Of a stretch of DNA of 64,000 bases, positions 19,301 to 28,135 are shown one piece after another. Source of the DNA: Paracoccaceae bacterium (GTDB lineage Bacteria; Pseudomonadota; Alphaproteobacteria; Rhodobacterales; Rhodobacteraceae); contig JAIOJF010000011.1 of assembly GCA_019911965.1 (NCBI GenBank), forward strand, positions 28,852 to 92,851. The letters are read 5' to 3'. The position numbers and the translations under genes are program-made. Numbering within the stretch: position 1 is the stretch's first letter; each line of letters starts with the position of its first letter. The notes beneath the pieces were generated by a model, which saw only the letters and a program-made list of their open reading frames with translations, ran no database searches and was not told the origin of the DNA.

Positions 19301-19753
19301 TTCGCCGGTGTGATCGTCACCCATGATCGCCAGCACGCCGCCCTTGGCCGAGGTTCCCGCCATATTGGCGTGGCGGAACACGTCGCCGGTGCGGTCCACC
19401 CCCGGCCCCTTGCCGTACCACAGGCCAAACACCCCGTCATAACGCCCCTCGCCGCGCAGTTCCGCCTGTTGCGTACCCCAGAGCGCGGTTGCCGCCAGAT
19501 CCTCGTTCAGGCCCGGCTCGAAGATCACCTCGGCGGCCTTCAACTCCTTTGAGGCAAGCTGCATCTGCAGGTCGACCGCGCCCAAAGGCGAGCCGCGATA
19601 GCCGGTGACGTAACCGCCGGTATTCAGCCCCGCCGCCTTGTCGCGGGCCTTTTGCATCAGCATCAGCCGCACCAGCGCCTGGGTGCCGTTCAGCAGCACC
19701 TTCGCCTTGCCAAGGTCGTATCGGTCGTTCAGGGAAACGTCTTCGAAGCTCAT
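16346..19753 (-). CDS. Indolepyruvate ferredoxin oxidoreductase, fused alpha-beta type
   Basis: A 1,135-residue fused 2-oxoacid:ferredoxin oxidoreductase that oxidatively decarboxylates aryl pyruvates from aromatic amino acids. In order: an N-terminal pyrimidine-binding domain (GYRGSPLGAVD near residue 40; GDDHTGESSTTLHQS near 140), a TPP-binding region containing GIGCHFMVQWMD and GGEGANWIG, a cysteine-rich segment (CEGCGDCGVQSNC, about residue 640) and a C-terminal gamma-type domain starting ITGVGGTGVVTIG near 720. The start at 19753 has GGGAGGGC in front. It diverges from a LysR gene 161 bp away, a likely regulator. Confidence 0.93.
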   Translation of the reverse strand: MSFEDVSLNDRYDLGKAKVLLNGTQALVRLMLMQKARDKAAGLNTGGYVTGYRGSPLGAVDLQMQLASKELKAAEVIFEPGLNEDLAATALWGTQQAELRGEGRYDGVFGLWYGKGPGVDRTGDVFRHANMAGTSAKGGVLAIMGDDHTGESSTTLHQSEWAFVDAMMPVLSPAGVQEILDFGQIGYELSRYSGCWVGLKCMKDTIEVTSVVDTSPDRIKLVRPKDFKMPQGGLNIRLIDDRVAEEARLHDFKRFAAEAFGRANRLDKRVLGKPGAQIGIVAAGKNWLDLVHAMHLLGIDEAEAERLGITTYKVAMTWPLDMTSFREWADGLDLIIVVEEKRKLLEVQVKEAIFDNRMNRRVYGWKNDRGEELFPTRYALDPMMIARKLGGILAEEGRAGEKMNKALQPIEDASRNDNAPEIASRLAYFCSGCPHNSSTKVPDGARAYAGIGCHFMVQWMDRNTLGFTHMGGEGANWIGESHFSTRDHVFQNLGDGTYNHSGVQAIRAALAAGTNITYKILFNDAVAMTGGQHNEGDLAADRIIRELKAMGVRHVAAIYDPKEEVDLANIPAGVEKHTRDQLMDVQEKYSQIKGVTAIVYIQTCAAEKRRRRKRGKFPDPDRRVVINPDVCEGCGDCGVQSNCVSIVPLETSFGRKRRIDQSSCNKDFSCINGFCPSFVTVSGAKIRRDEPKSLDLPHLPQPNLPVIDGTWNIVITGVGGTGVVTIGAILAMAAHLDGKGAGMMEMAGLAQKGGAVLIHCRLANEPGDIDAIRVAVGEADAVIGGDLVVSAGSSTLGLMQKGRARAVVNSHEIITGEFTRNTEFTLPSERLTLALQARLGEDAADFLDVTDLAKRLLGDSIYSNMMIFGAAWQRGLVPVSHAAIIRAIELNGAGVEGNKRAFDLGRWAIEHPDEAAAALADDMPEAARTDTEKLAEFERHLSAYQNAALTRRFRVLVDRAGDLSGAVAAGYHKLLTYKDEYEVARLHSETIADLLASEFEGDLRPSFHLAPPFLSGKGGDGRPRKREFGPWILPVFRLLARAKGMRGTVLDPFGYSAERQMERALIAEYEANMADILPAITPETADLAREIAELPLQIKGFGPVKEASVAAYHRRLAELLDAFRKGGVPSQQAAE

Positions 19754-19914
19754 CTTGCCCTCCCGGCAGCGTGGATTCGGTAGCCTATAATAGGTCACAA
19801 AGTCTGACCTATCAAATCAATTTTTCGTTTCTCTGTTTGCCAAAGCGCCGGGGCCGCGGCTATTGTGCCGCGAACAGGTCAGAAATCCCGCGATTAGAAC
19901 AGGCGTGCCAGACA

Positions 19915-20814
19915 ATGGATTGGGACAAGCTGCGGATATTTCACGCGGTTGCCGATGCCGGCAGCCTGACCCATGCAGGCGACGCGCTGCACCTGTCGCA
20001 ATCCGCCGTCAGCCGCCAGATCCGCAGCCTGGAAGAAAGCCTGAACGTCATCCTGTTCCACCGCCATGCGCGGGGGTTGATCCTGACCGAGCCGGGCGAA
20101 TTGCTGTTCGATGCCACTTCGTCGATGCGCCGGAGGCTGGCCGCCGCCGAGGCGCGCATCCGCGACAGCGCCGACGAGGTGTTCGGCGAATTGCGCGTCA
20201 CCACCACGATCGGCTTCGGCACGCTCTGGCTGGCCCCCAGGTTGCCAGCCTTGTACGAAAAATACCCCGATCTGAATATCGATCTGATGCTGGAAGAACG
20301 CGTACTGGACCTGCCGATGCGTGAAGCCGATGTCGCCATCCGCATGAAGGAACCCAGCCAGGCCGACCTGATCCGCCGCCGACTGATGTCGGTGGTGATG
20401 AAACTTTACGCCTCTCCCGCGTACCTGGAAAAATACGGCACGCCCGATTCGGTCGAGGATCTGTGCAGCCACCGCCTGATCTCTCAGGCCTCGGGTGCCG
20501 CGCAGGTCAGCGCCTCGGCCCTGCTGATCAAGCGCCTGATGGCCAACGACATTGCGTCGCATCTGACGGTGAACAATTATTTCGGTATCCTTCAGGCAGT
20601 TATTCACGGCCTTGGAATCGGTGTCCTGCCGGATTACCTGACCGAGGATTTCCCGAATCTGGTGCAGGTTCTGCCCGATGAAACCAGTACCGATGTGCCG
20701 GTTTACCTGGCATATCCCGAGGAACTCCGGCATTCCAAGCGGGTCGAAGTGTTCCGCGATTTCGTTCTGGACGAGGTGATTGCCTATCGCCGGGCGCAAA
20801 AAGGCCTGACCTGA
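19915..20814 (+). CDS. LysR-family transcriptional regulator
   Basis: A 299-residue LysR regulator. The N-terminal winged helix-turn-helix DKLRIFHAVADAGSLTHAGD / LSQSAVSRQIRSLEE occupies about residues 4-60, and a periplasmic-binding-like effector domain fills the rest. The start at 19915 (MDWDKLRIFH) is the family norm; the frame extends upstream without similarity. It faces away from the indolepyruvate oxidoreductase gene, so control of that gene is plausible but not shown. Confidence 0.93.
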   Translation: MDWDKLRIFHAVADAGSLTHAGDALHLSQSAVSRQIRSLEESLNVILFHRHARGLILTEPGELLFDATSSMRRRLAAAEARIRDSADEVFGELRVTTTIGFGTLWLAPRLPALYEKYPDLNIDLMLEERVLDLPMREADVAIRMKEPSQADLIRRRLMSVVMKLYASPAYLEKYGTPDSVEDLCSHRLISQASGAAQVSASALLIKRLMANDIASHLTVNNYFGILQAVIHGLGIGVLPDYLTEDFPNLVQVLPDETSTDVPVYLAYPEELRHSKRVEVFRDFVLDEVIAYRRAQKGLT

Positions 20815-20869
20815 CAATCAGTTAGACAAGGTATGCATATATTCGATATCGGCTATGCATCGATTCATC

Positions 20870-20898
20870 TTGATTAGTCAGCATCCCGTCCCTAATTC
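20870..20898 (+). promoter_or_regulatory. Promoter of a candidate small RNA
   Basis: TTGATT (20870-20875), 17 bp, then TAATTC (20893-20898). It lies in the gap after the LysR gene and about 60 bp before a strong terminator hairpin, and points at neither a start codon nor a ribosome binding site. Confidence 0.5.
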
Positions 20899-20904
20899 AG
20901 GTCC

Positions 20905-20986
20905 CGAGAGCGGCGGTTGAGCATTCTCCCGCTTCTTTCACCTCCCTGTTGGACTTAAGGCCGGGCTTGTCCCGGCCTTTTTTTTC
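20905..20986 (+). ncRNA. Candidate CU-rich small RNA
   Basis: A unit of about 82 nt between a promoter-like pair and an intrinsic terminator. It has a small stem AGCGG / CCGCT, then an unpaired CU-rich stretch CTTCTTTCACCTCCCTG, then the terminator. Unpaired CCUCC-type motifs complement ribosome binding sites and mark alphaproteobacterial small RNA families such as CcsR and the cuckoo group. It resembles that design, but membership is inference. It could instead be a leader whose end shuts off read-through into purL. Confidence 0.5.
20957..20986 (+). terminator. Strong intrinsic terminator upstream of purL
   Basis: A perfect 9-bp stem AAGGCCGGG / CCCGGCCTT with a CTTGT loop, followed by an unbroken run of T. 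It ends the candidate small RNA, or read-through from the LysR gene. Confidence 0.9.
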
Positions 20987-21076
20987 GCGCTGCGGCATCC
21001 GGGCGGTGCAATCTGCCCTTTTCCCTTGCCCGCCGCCCGCCTAAAAGGCGCTGAGCAATTGCGCGGGGCCCAGATC

Positions 21077-23239
21077 ATGCAGACCGAACCGGAAATCACC
21101 GACACCCTGATCGCAGCGCACGGGCTGAAGCCAGATGAGTACCAGCGCATCCTCGATCTGCTGGGCCGCGCGCCGACATTTACCGAACTTGGCATCTTCT
21201 CGGCAATGTGGAACGAGCATTGCTCCTACAAGTCGTCCAAGAAATGGCTGCGCACCCTGCCCACTACCGGGCCGCAAGTGATCTGCGGCCCCGGCGAAAA
21301 TGCCGGTGTGGTCGATATCGGCGACGGCCAGGCGGTGGTGTTCAAGATGGAAAGCCACAATCACCCGTCGTACATCGAGCCATATCAGGGTGCGGCCACC
21401 GGCGTTGGCGGCATCCTGCGCGATGTCTTCACGATGGGTGCTCGCCCCATTGCGGCGATGAATTCGCTGTCATTCGGCGAGATTTCGCACCCTAAGACCA
21501 GATCGCTGGTCAACGGCGTGGTTGCCGGCATCGGCGGGTACGGCAATTGCTTCGGCGTGCCGACGGTCGGCGGCGAATTGCGCTTCGACAAGGCCTATAA
21601 CGGCAATTGCCTGGTCAACGCCTTTGCCGCCGGTCTGGCCGATACTGACGGGATTTTCTACTCGGCGGCCTCGGGTGTCGGCATGCCGGTGGTCTATCTC
21701 GGGGCCAAGACCGGGCGCGACGGGGTTGGTGGTGCCACGATGGCCTCGGCGGAATTTGACGACACGATCGAGGAAAAGCGCCCGACAGTGCAGGTGGGTG
21801 ATCCGTTCACCGAAAAGCGCCTGATGGAGGCCTGCATGGAGCTGATGCAGACCGGCGCGGTGATCTCCATTCAGGACATGGGCGCCGCCGGGCTGACCTG
21901 TTCGGCAGTGGAAATGGGCGACAAGGGCAATCTCGGCGTGCGGCTGGACCTGGAAAAGGTGCCGGTGCGCGAGGCCGACATGAGTGCCTACGAGATGATG
22001 CTGTCGGAATCCCAGGAACGGATGCTGATGGTGCTGAACCCTGAAAAGGAAGCCGAAGCGCAGGCGGTGTTCGACAAATGGGACCTCGATTTCGCCATTG
22101 TCGGCCATACCATTGCCGAAGACCGTTTCGTGATCATGCTGAACAACGAATTGCGGGCCGATCTGCCCTTGAAGGCCCTGTCCGGCACCGCGCCGGAATA
22201 TGACCGCCCCTGGGTGGAAACCCCTGCCGCCGAACCTCCTGGCCCGGTGGATCATGTCGATCCGGCGAAGGCGCTGCTGACGATCATCGGCTCGCCCAAC
22301 TACGCCTCGCGCGCCTGGGTTTACGAGCAATATGACACGATGGTCATGGCCGACACCGTGGTGCGCCCGGGGTCCGATGCCGGTGTCGTGCGGGTGCATG
22401 GCACGCAAAAGGCGCTGGCCTTCACCTCGGACGTGACGCCCCGCTATTGCAAGGCGAACCCGTTCGAGGGTGGCAAGCAGGCGGTGGCGGAGGCGTTTCG
22501 CAATCTCTGTGCCACCGGCGCGCGGCCGCTCGCGACCACCGACAACCTGAATTTCGGCAATCCCGAAAAGCCCGAGATCATGGGCCAGTTCGTTGGCTGC
22601 ATAAAAGGCATCGGCGCAGCGGTGGCAGCGCTCGACATGCCGATCGTGTCGGGCAATGTCTCGCTTTACAACGAAACCGATGGCAGCGCGATCCTGCCGA
22701 CCCCGACCATCGGCGCGGTCGGGCTGATGGCCTCGCTGGACGAGTTGATCCGAATGGCGCCGGGCGATGGCGACACGCTGGTGCTGATCGGCGAAACAAG
22801 CGGGCATCTGGGGCAATCGGCCTATCTGGCCGAGGTGTTTGGACGCACTGAAGGCGATGCGCCGCCTGTCGATCTGGAGGCCGAGCGCCGCGCGGGTGAG
22901 TTCGTGCTGGCGGCCAAGGCTGCCGGGCTGATCAGGGCGGCGCATGATCTGTCGGATGGCGGCCTGGCGCTGGCGGCAGCGGAAATGGCCATTGCCGGGA
23001 ATGTCGGCATGGTGCTGGAAGCGGGCGATAACTGCTGGTTTTTCGGTGAAGATCAGGCACGCTATCTGCTGGCGACGCGCGATCCGGCGGGCCTGCTGGC
23101 GGCTGCGGCCAAGGCGGGCGTGCCGGCGCGCAACATCGGCAAGACCGGAGGCGATCAGGTCCGGCTGGGCGAGGCCGCAATCCCGCTGGCCGATCTGCGC
23201 CATGCCCACGAAACCGGCCTGCTAACGGTGGTTCAATAA
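21077..23239 (+). CDS. purL: FGAM synthase, small-type PurL subunit
   Basis: Fourth step of purine synthesis, converting FGAR and glutamine to FGAM. 720 residues, the length of the PurL that works with separate PurS and PurQ. Landmarks are [45 protein letters not shown]-type [37 protein letters not shown] and [10 protein letters not shown]. The start at 21077 ([11 protein letters not shown]) is chosen over 21026. purS and purQ are not adjacent here. Confidence 0.97.
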   Translation: MQTEPEITDTLIAAHGLKPDEYQRILDLLGRAPTFTELGIFSAMWNEHCSYKSSKKWLRTLPTTGPQVICGPGENAGVVDIGDGQAVVFKMESHNHPSYIEPYQGAATGVGGILRDVFTMGARPIAAMNSLSFGEISHPKTRSLVNGVVAGIGGYGNCFGVPTVGGELRFDKAYNGNCLVNAFAAGLADTDGIFYSAASGVGMPVVYLGAKTGRDGVGGATMASAEFDDTIEEKRPTVQVGDPFTEKRLMEACMELMQTGAVISIQDMGAAGLTCSAVEMGDKGNLGVRLDLEKVPVREADMSAYEMMLSESQERMLMVLNPEKEAEAQAVFDKWDLDFAIVGHTIAEDRFVIMLNNELRADLPLKALSGTAPEYDRPWVETPAAEPPGPVDHVDPAKALLTIIGSPNYASRAWVYEQYDTMVMADTVVRPGSDAGVVRVHGTQKALAFTSDVTPRYCKANPFEGGKQAVAEAFRNLCATGARPLATTDNLNFGNPEKPEIMGQFVGCIKGIGAAVAALDMPIVSGNVSLYNETDGSAILPTPTIGAVGLMASLDELIRMAPGDGDTLVLIGETSGHLGQSAYLAEVFGRTEGDAPPVDLEAERRAGEFVLAAKAAGLIRAAHDLSDGGLALAAAEMAIAGNVGMVLEAGDNCWFFGEDQARYLLATRDPAGLLAAAAKAGVPARNIGKTGGDQVRLGEAAIPLADLRHAHETGLLTVVQ

Positions 23240-23299
23240 CTGGATAATATTTTCCAAGCATGATCCCGGTGCCGCGATCCTTTGCGGTGAACGGAGGTG

Positions 23300-23395
23300 A
23301 TGCAATGTGAAACCACAAACGCAACTCTGATGGTGGTGGTCCTGATGGCGCTCAGCCTGATGGTCGCCATCGTCAGGCTTTATCTCGGCCTATAA
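23300..23395 (+). CDS. Tiny single-membrane-segment peptide (uncertain start)
   Basis: A 31-codon frame from ATG 23300 ends in a 21-residue hydrophobic segment starting at ATG 23330 (MVVVLMALSLMVAIVR, then a short tail). The strong site GGAGGTGAT lies only 2 nt from ATG 23300. It is better spaced for GTG 23307, which opens a 7-codon peptide whose TGA overlaps ATG 23330. The hydrophobic peptide may therefore be made by coupling to that leader. A strong hairpin follows 15 bp downstream. The shape recalls type I toxin peptides or small membrane regulators; no family is recognised. Confidence 0.4.
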   Translation: MQCETTNATLMVVVLMALSLMVAIVRLYLGL

Positions 23396-23409
23396 GGGCT
23401 GGATGAAGC

Positions 23410-23439
23410 GAGGCCCGGGAATGACGGTTCCCGGGCCTC
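23410..23439 (+). terminator. Perfect 12-bp hairpin between purL and bolA
   Basis: GAGGCCCGGGAA / TTCCCGGGCCTC with loop TGACGG. No long T run follows, so it may be a terminator or an RNA-stabilising or processing hairpin. Confidence 0.6.
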
Positions 23440-23588
23440 ATTCGTGATGCAATGTGAGGTACGTACTACCTTGCCTTGAAATCCAACCCCGATTTCCCAA
23501 CATTTCAATAACAACCCACCGCCTCCCCTTGCGTCCCGCTGGCCTGCTGATTACATCAGGGTTCCACACGACAAGAGGGACCTGCCGC

Positions 23589-23819
23589 ATGGCCATAGAA
23601 CCTGCCGAGATTGAACGCCTGATCCGCGCCGCCTTTCCCGACGCGCATATCGAGGTACAGGGTGACGATGGCGCGCATTTCGCGGCCCTGGTGGTCGATG
23701 AAAGCTTTCGCGGGCAAAGCCGTGTGCAACAGCAACGCGCCGTCAATGCGGCGCTGAAGGCCCAGATCGACAGCGGCAACCTGCACGCGCTCGCACTGAC
23801 AACCAAAGCTCCGGAGTAA
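23589..23819 (+). CDS. bolA: BolA-family protein
   Basis: A 76-residue BolA protein that forms heterocomplexes with monothiol glutaredoxins to handle [2Fe-2S] clusters. It shows IERLIRAAFPDAHIEVQGDDGAHFAALVVDESFRG, with the conserved histidine and the FxG-type stretch, and SRVQQQRAVNAAL. The start at 23589 is the family start; the longer frame adds 45 unrelated residues. It is 5 bp upstream of the glutaredoxin gene, its usual partner. Confidence 0.95.
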   Translation: MAIEPAEIERLIRAAFPDAHIEVQGDDGAHFAALVVDESFRGQSRVQQQRAVNAALKAQIDSGNLHALALTTKAPE

Positions 23820-23824
23820 CACCG

Positions 23825-24190
23825 ATGACCAATCCCGTAAGTGAAACCATCAAATCAACCGTGACCGGCAACGACGTCGTCTTGTTCATGAAAGGCACCG
23901 CCACGATGCCGCAATGCGGCTTTTCCAGCCGCGTGGCGGGCGTGCTGAACTATATGGGCGTCGCGTTCAAGGACGTGGACGTTCTGGCCGACGAAGCCAT
24001 CCGTCAGGGCATCAAGGATTACTCCGACTGGCCGACCGTGCCGCAGCTTTACGTCAAGGGCGAGTTTGTCGGCGGCTGCGATATCGTGACCGAGATGACG
24101 TTGTCGGGCGAACTGGACACGCTGTTCGAGGCGAACGGTGTCGCCTTCGACAAGGACGCCGCCAACCGCATCCGCGAAACCAACGGCTGA
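23825..24190 (+). CDS. grxD: Monothiol glutaredoxin (Grx4/GrxD type)
   Basis: A 121-residue monothiol glutaredoxin that binds and transfers [2Fe-2S] clusters. The CGFS active site is in MPQCGFSSRV near residue 32, preceded by VVLFMKGT. WPTVPQLYVKGEFVGGCDIVTEM provides the glutathione-binding TVPQ and GGCD motifs. It is co-transcribed with bolA. Confidence 0.97.
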   Translation: MTNPVSETIKSTVTGNDVVLFMKGTATMPQCGFSSRVAGVLNYMGVAFKDVDVLADEAIRQGIKDYSDWPTVPQLYVKGEFVGGCDIVTEMTLSGELDTLFEANGVAFDKDAANRIRETNG

Positions 24191-24212
24191 CGCGGCAAAC
24201 CGGCTGAATTGA

Positions 24213-25451
24213 TTACCGCAGCCCGCTGGCGTGATCCGGCGGGCTGTTTGCGTATTGGCGCAGGAGGATCGCCAGGGCCAGCGCTGCCAGCGCACAGGCC
24301 AGCGCGGTGGCGATCACCGCCGAATAGCCGCCCGCATTCCAGATCAGCGCGCCCAGGAACGGCGCGGCGGCGGCACTGACCAGATAGATCACTGCCGCAC
24401 GGCCCGAGATTGCACCGAATGCGGTGCGGCCCAGATGCTCCAGCATCAGGACCGGGCGCAGGATACTGACCACTCCGATTGCACCGCCCTGCGCCAGCGC
24501 GAAGGCGAAGATCAGCACGGGCGACGCACCCGCCGCCAGCAGCAGGGCCGATGCCCCGACCGCCGTTGCAATGGTCCAGAAGGCGGCACTGGCGGGCGCG
24601 ATATGCGCCTCGAACCGCATCAGCAGCAACCGGCCGGCCACCTGCGACGGGCCGATCAGCGATGCCGCCGCCACCGCCGCTGCCGGGCTGGCACCGCGAT
24701 CCGCCAGGATCGGCAGGATATGGGCGATCAGGATGGCATGGTTGAACCCCATCAGCGCCATGGCCAGCGCGATCAGCCAGAATTCGCGTCGGCGGAACGC
24801 GCGGTGCAGCGCGGCGCGGTTCTCGCCCCGGCTTTGCATGGGCGGCGGATCGTCCGAGGATGCCGCCAGCATCCCGGCCCCGATATTCAGCAAGGGTGCC
24901 GCCAGCAGCGCGATCACCCCGGCGGCGACCACCAGCGCGATGCGCCAGCCAAAGCCGCCTGCCAGCGCGGCAAATCCCGGGAAGGCCAGGGTCGACGCAA
25001 AGCCAGCCGCCAGCGTGATGCGCACGATGGCCGCCCGCGCATTGCGCCCTGCGGTGCGGGTGACAAAGGCAAAGCATGGTTCGTAAAGGCAGCAGGCCTG
25101 CGCGGCACCGATCAGCATCCAGATCGCCACGAAACCGCCCGGCCCGTCCACCATCGCCAGGCCGATCAGCGCCGCCGCCCCGGCCAGCGCCCCGAAGGTC
25201 AGCAGGCTGCGCCCGTAACCGGCATCGATCAGCCGCCCGGCCAGCGGCGCGAAGGCAGCAGCCGTCAGCACCGCCAGCGTGAAGCCAAGGGTCAGGGTGG
25301 TTTTTGGCCAGCCTTCGGCACTTTCCCAGACCGGCAGTAGGGCGGCAAAAGCGTAATACAGCCCGGCCCAGACCAGCGTTTCCCCCAGCGCCAGTGCCAG
25401 CACCGCACGCCGCCGCGCCCGGCCGTTCACCGCCGGCAGGATCGTCGTCAA
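24213..25451 (-). CDS. MFS transporter
   Basis: A 412-residue major-facilitator protein with about 12 membrane segments and little soluble sequence. Typical MFS features are the LAGRLIDAGYGR loop between segments 2 and 3 and the matching basic loop in the second half. The stop lies 22 bp from the end of the convergent grxD. Its start overlaps the stop of the M32 carboxypeptidase gene, so they form one operon, perhaps for uptake or export of peptides or amino acids. The substrate is unknown. Confidence 0.85.
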   Translation of the reverse strand: MTTILPAVNGRARRRAVLALALGETLVWAGLYYAFAALLPVWESAEGWPKTTLTLGFTLAVLTAAAFAPLAGRLIDAGYGRSLLTFGALAGAAALIGLAMVDGPGGFVAIWMLIGAAQACCLYEPCFAFVTRTAGRNARAAIVRITLAAGFASTLAFPGFAALAGGFGWRIALVVAAGVIALLAAPLLNIGAGMLAASSDDPPPMQSRGENRAALHRAFRRREFWLIALAMALMGFNHAILIAHILPILADRGASPAAAVAAASLIGPSQVAGRLLLMRFEAHIAPASAAFWTIATAVGASALLLAAGASPVLIFAFALAQGGAIGVVSILRPVLMLEHLGRTAFGAISGRAAVIYLVSAAAAPFLGALIWNAGGYSAVIATALACALAALALAILLRQYANSPPDHASGLR

Positions 25452-26935
25452 GACAGGTATATCCCGGCGAATTTCGCCTCCAGATAGGCCAATAGCGGCT
25501 CCTCGCTGATGGCACGGCCCGAGGCGCGCTCGATCAGCGCGGTCGGCTCGTACAACCCGCCATGTTGCTGGAGGTTTTCACGCAGCCAGCCGATGGCATT
25601 GCCGGTATCCCCGGCGGCCAGATCACGCTCCAGCCCCGGCACGGCCTTCGTCAGCGCGTCATGAAGGCAACCGGCATGGATATTGCCCAGCGAATAGGTC
25701 GGGAAATAGCCGAACAGGCCGACCGACCAATGGACATCCTGCAACACGCCATTGGAGGGGCGATCGACGGCAAAGCCGAAATCGGCCAGGAACCGGTCGT
25801 TCCAGGCGGCCTCCAGATCATTGACCGACAGATCGCCCTTGATCAGCGCATGTTCCAGTTCGAACCGCATTCCGATATGCAGGTTATACTGCACCTCGTC
25901 GGCCTCGGTACGGATGAAGCCCTGCCCGACAGCATTGACCAGCGCGTAGAAATCATCCTCGTCCCGGATCCCGAAATCGCCGAACAGATCGCGCATCCGC
26001 CCGAAAAGCCAGCCGCAGAAGGCGCGGCTGCGGCCCAACTGGTTCTCGTAAATCCGGCTCTGGCTTTCATGCACCCCCATCGACACACCACGCCCCAGCG
26101 GCGTCAGCAGATAGGCGGGATTGATGCCCTGCTCATATCCGGCATGCCCGGCCTCGTGGATCGTGGAATAGATGCAGTTGAACGGGTTCTTCGGATCGAC
26201 CCGGGTGGTGATCCTTGTATCATTGCCCGAGCCCGAGGAAAACGGATGCACCGCCTTGTCCAGCCGCCCGCAATTCCAGTCATAGCCGAAAGCACCGGCC
26301 AGTTCGCTGGCAAGCTGCATCTGCCTGTCTTCGGGGAAGTGATGGTCCAGCACCGGCACCCGGCGGGCCGAGCCGCGAATGCGGTCGCGCAGATCGACCA
26401 GCCCGTGGCGCAACCGACCCAGAAGCCGCTCCAGCTTGTCCGCCGTCATGCCTGGCTCATAATCGTCCAGCATCGCGTCATAGGGATCGCCACCCTTGGC
26501 CAGTGCCTGTGCCTCCTGGCGCTTCAGGTCCAGCACCCGGGCCAGCGTGGGCGCGAAGACGGCGAAATCGTCCTCGGCCCGCGCACGCGCCCAGATACCT
26601 TGCGAGACCGAGGTGACGCGCGCAATCTCGACCGCCAGATCGACCGGCACGCTTGTGGCGCGATCATGGGACCGGCGGATCAGCCGCAGATTGGCTGCGG
26701 CCTCTGGCCCCAGATCGGCACCCTCAAGCGCCGCCAGCCACTCGCCGATCTCGGGTGCGGTCTGTCGGGCATGGATCGCGGTTTCCATCGCGCCGAACCA
26801 TTCGCCGCGCTGCACGGCGGCACCTTTCGGCATCATGGTTTCCTGATCCCAGGACAACAGCCCGGCCACCTGCGAAAGCGCGATGGTCGCTTTCACATGG
26901 GCCAGAAGCGCATCGTATTGCGCCTGCGCCGCCAT
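25448..26935 (-). CDS. M32 family metallocarboxypeptidase (Taq type)
   Basis: A 495-residue zinc carboxypeptidase that trims C-terminal residues from peptides. The zinc motif HEAGH is in IYSTIHEAGHAGYEQG near residue 260, and the family signature GVHESQSRIYENQLGRS follows, with its metal-ligand glutamate. DTRITTRVDPKNP is also conserved. The start MAAQAQYDALL at 26935 is 2 bp downstream of the ctaA stop; a much longer frame upstream is only the ctaA sequence read in another frame. Confidence 0.95.
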   Translation of the reverse strand: MAAQAQYDALLAHVKATIALSQVAGLLSWDQETMMPKGAAVQRGEWFGAMETAIHARQTAPEIGEWLAALEGADLGPEAAANLRLIRRSHDRATSVPVDLAVEIARVTSVSQGIWARARAEDDFAVFAPTLARVLDLKRQEAQALAKGGDPYDAMLDDYEPGMTADKLERLLGRLRHGLVDLRDRIRGSARRVPVLDHHFPEDRQMQLASELAGAFGYDWNCGRLDKAVHPFSSGSGNDTRITTRVDPKNPFNCIYSTIHEAGHAGYEQGINPAYLLTPLGRGVSMGVHESQSRIYENQLGRSRAFCGWLFGRMRDLFGDFGIRDEDDFYALVNAVGQGFIRTEADEVQYNLHIGMRFELEHALIKGDLSVNDLEAAWNDRFLADFGFAVDRPSNGVLQDVHWSVGLFGYFPTYSLGNIHAGCLHDALTKAVPGLERDLAAGDTGNAIGWLRENLQQHGGLYEPTALIERASGRAISEEPLLAYLEAKFAGIYLS

Positions 26936-26937
26936 CC

Positions 26938-28074
26938 CTAGCGCAGCGATTGCGCGGCTGGGTAAAGGGCTGCAAACCGCGCCCGCAACACCGCGATGAC
27001 AACGATGATCGCGCCGATCTGGTGCAGGATCGCCACCTGCCAGGGGGCGGCATAAAGCACCGTCAGGATACCCAGCAGCATCTGGAACACCACCAGCCCG
27101 GCCACCCAATTGAAGACGCGCCGGGTCTTGCGCAAGGCGGACGAGCGGCTGCGCCACCAGGCATAGGCGGTGAACAACAGCACCAGATAACCCAGCATCC
27201 GGTGATTGAACTGCACCAGTGCGGGGTTCTCGAAGAAATTGCTCCAGAACGGCTCGTAGTCGAAACTTTCCGACGGCAGGAATTCGCCGTTCATCATCGG
27301 CCAGTCGATATAGCCCCGGCCCGCGTCGATCCCGGCGACCAGCGCCCCCAGCAGCACCTGTGCCACCGCCAGCACCACCAACACGCCCATCATGCTGGCC
27401 AGCGCACCCTCGCGGCGACGCCGCGCCTGCAGCAGATCGTCCGGGCGGCGGTTGAGCAGCAACCGATACCAGGCGATCAGCCCGATGATCACGAAGGCCA
27501 GCCCCAGATGGATCGCCAGCCGGTACGAGGCGACATCGACCATCCGCCCGGTCAGCCCGCTGGACACCATCCACCAGCCCACGGCACCCTGCGCGCCGCC
27601 AAGCACGCCAAGCCCCAGCAATCGCCCGGTCCAGCCCTTGGGGATTTTCCGCGCCGCCAGGAAGCCGAAGAACCCGATCGCCCAGACCAGCCCGATCACC
27701 CGGCCAAGCTGGCGATGGCCCCATTCCCACCAGAAGATCACCTTGAACTCGGCCATCGACATGCCCTTGTTCTGCAACTGGTATTCCGGCGTCGCCTTGT
27801 ACTTGTCGAATTCCACGTTCCAGGCGGCCTCGCCCAATGGCGGCAATGCGCCGGTGACCGGTTTCCATTCGGTGATCGACAGTCCGCTGTCGGTCAGCCG
27901 GGTCAGCCCGCCAACCGCGATCATCAGCGCCACCATCAGCGCCAGCAGCAGCAACCAGCCACGGATGGCCCGCTTCGCACCGGACTGGCGGCGCGAGATC
28001 ATGCCGCCCTGCGGCTTTGCGTCGGTCGGGTCGGCTGCGTCGACCTCCTGAAAGATGCCGGGTTTCTGGCTCAT
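26938..28074 (-). CDS. ctaA: Heme A synthase (CtaA/COX15)
   Basis: Oxidises the C8 methyl of heme O to make heme A for aa3 cytochrome oxidase. 378 residues, eight membrane segments. It has the COX15 landmarks GGLTRLTDSGLSITEWKPVTG near residue 60, YKATPEYQ, FKVIFWWEWGHRQLGRVIG with a heme-ligand histidine, LGALVAGIDAGRGYIDWPMMNGE and FNHRMLGY. The start at 28074 is used; the frame extends 27 codons upstream without similarity. Confidence 0.95.
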   Translation of the reverse strand: MSQKPGIFQEVDAADPTDAKPQGGMISRRQSGAKRAIRGWLLLLALMVALMIAVGGLTRLTDSGLSITEWKPVTGALPPLGEAAWNVEFDKYKATPEYQLQNKGMSMAEFKVIFWWEWGHRQLGRVIGLVWAIGFFGFLAARKIPKGWTGRLLGLGVLGGAQGAVGWWMVSSGLTGRMVDVASYRLAIHLGLAFVIIGLIAWYRLLLNRRPDDLLQARRRREGALASMMGVLVVLAVAQVLLGALVAGIDAGRGYIDWPMMNGEFLPSESFDYEPFWSNFFENPALVQFNHRMLGYLVLLFTAYAWWRSRSSALRKTRRVFNWVAGLVVFQMLLGILTVLYAAPWQVAILHQIGAIIVVIAVLRARFAALYPAAQSLR

Positions 28075-28135
28075 GATCTGGCGCTCCTGTAAAATCGTGC
28101 GAACATTATTGTTTGTCCGATGCCGGAACAAGGCC

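Noticed and set aside
25448..27868. 806-codon frame covering the M32 carboxypeptidase and more
   Set aside because: The first half is the ctaA gene read in the wrong frame; the peptidase starts at 26935.
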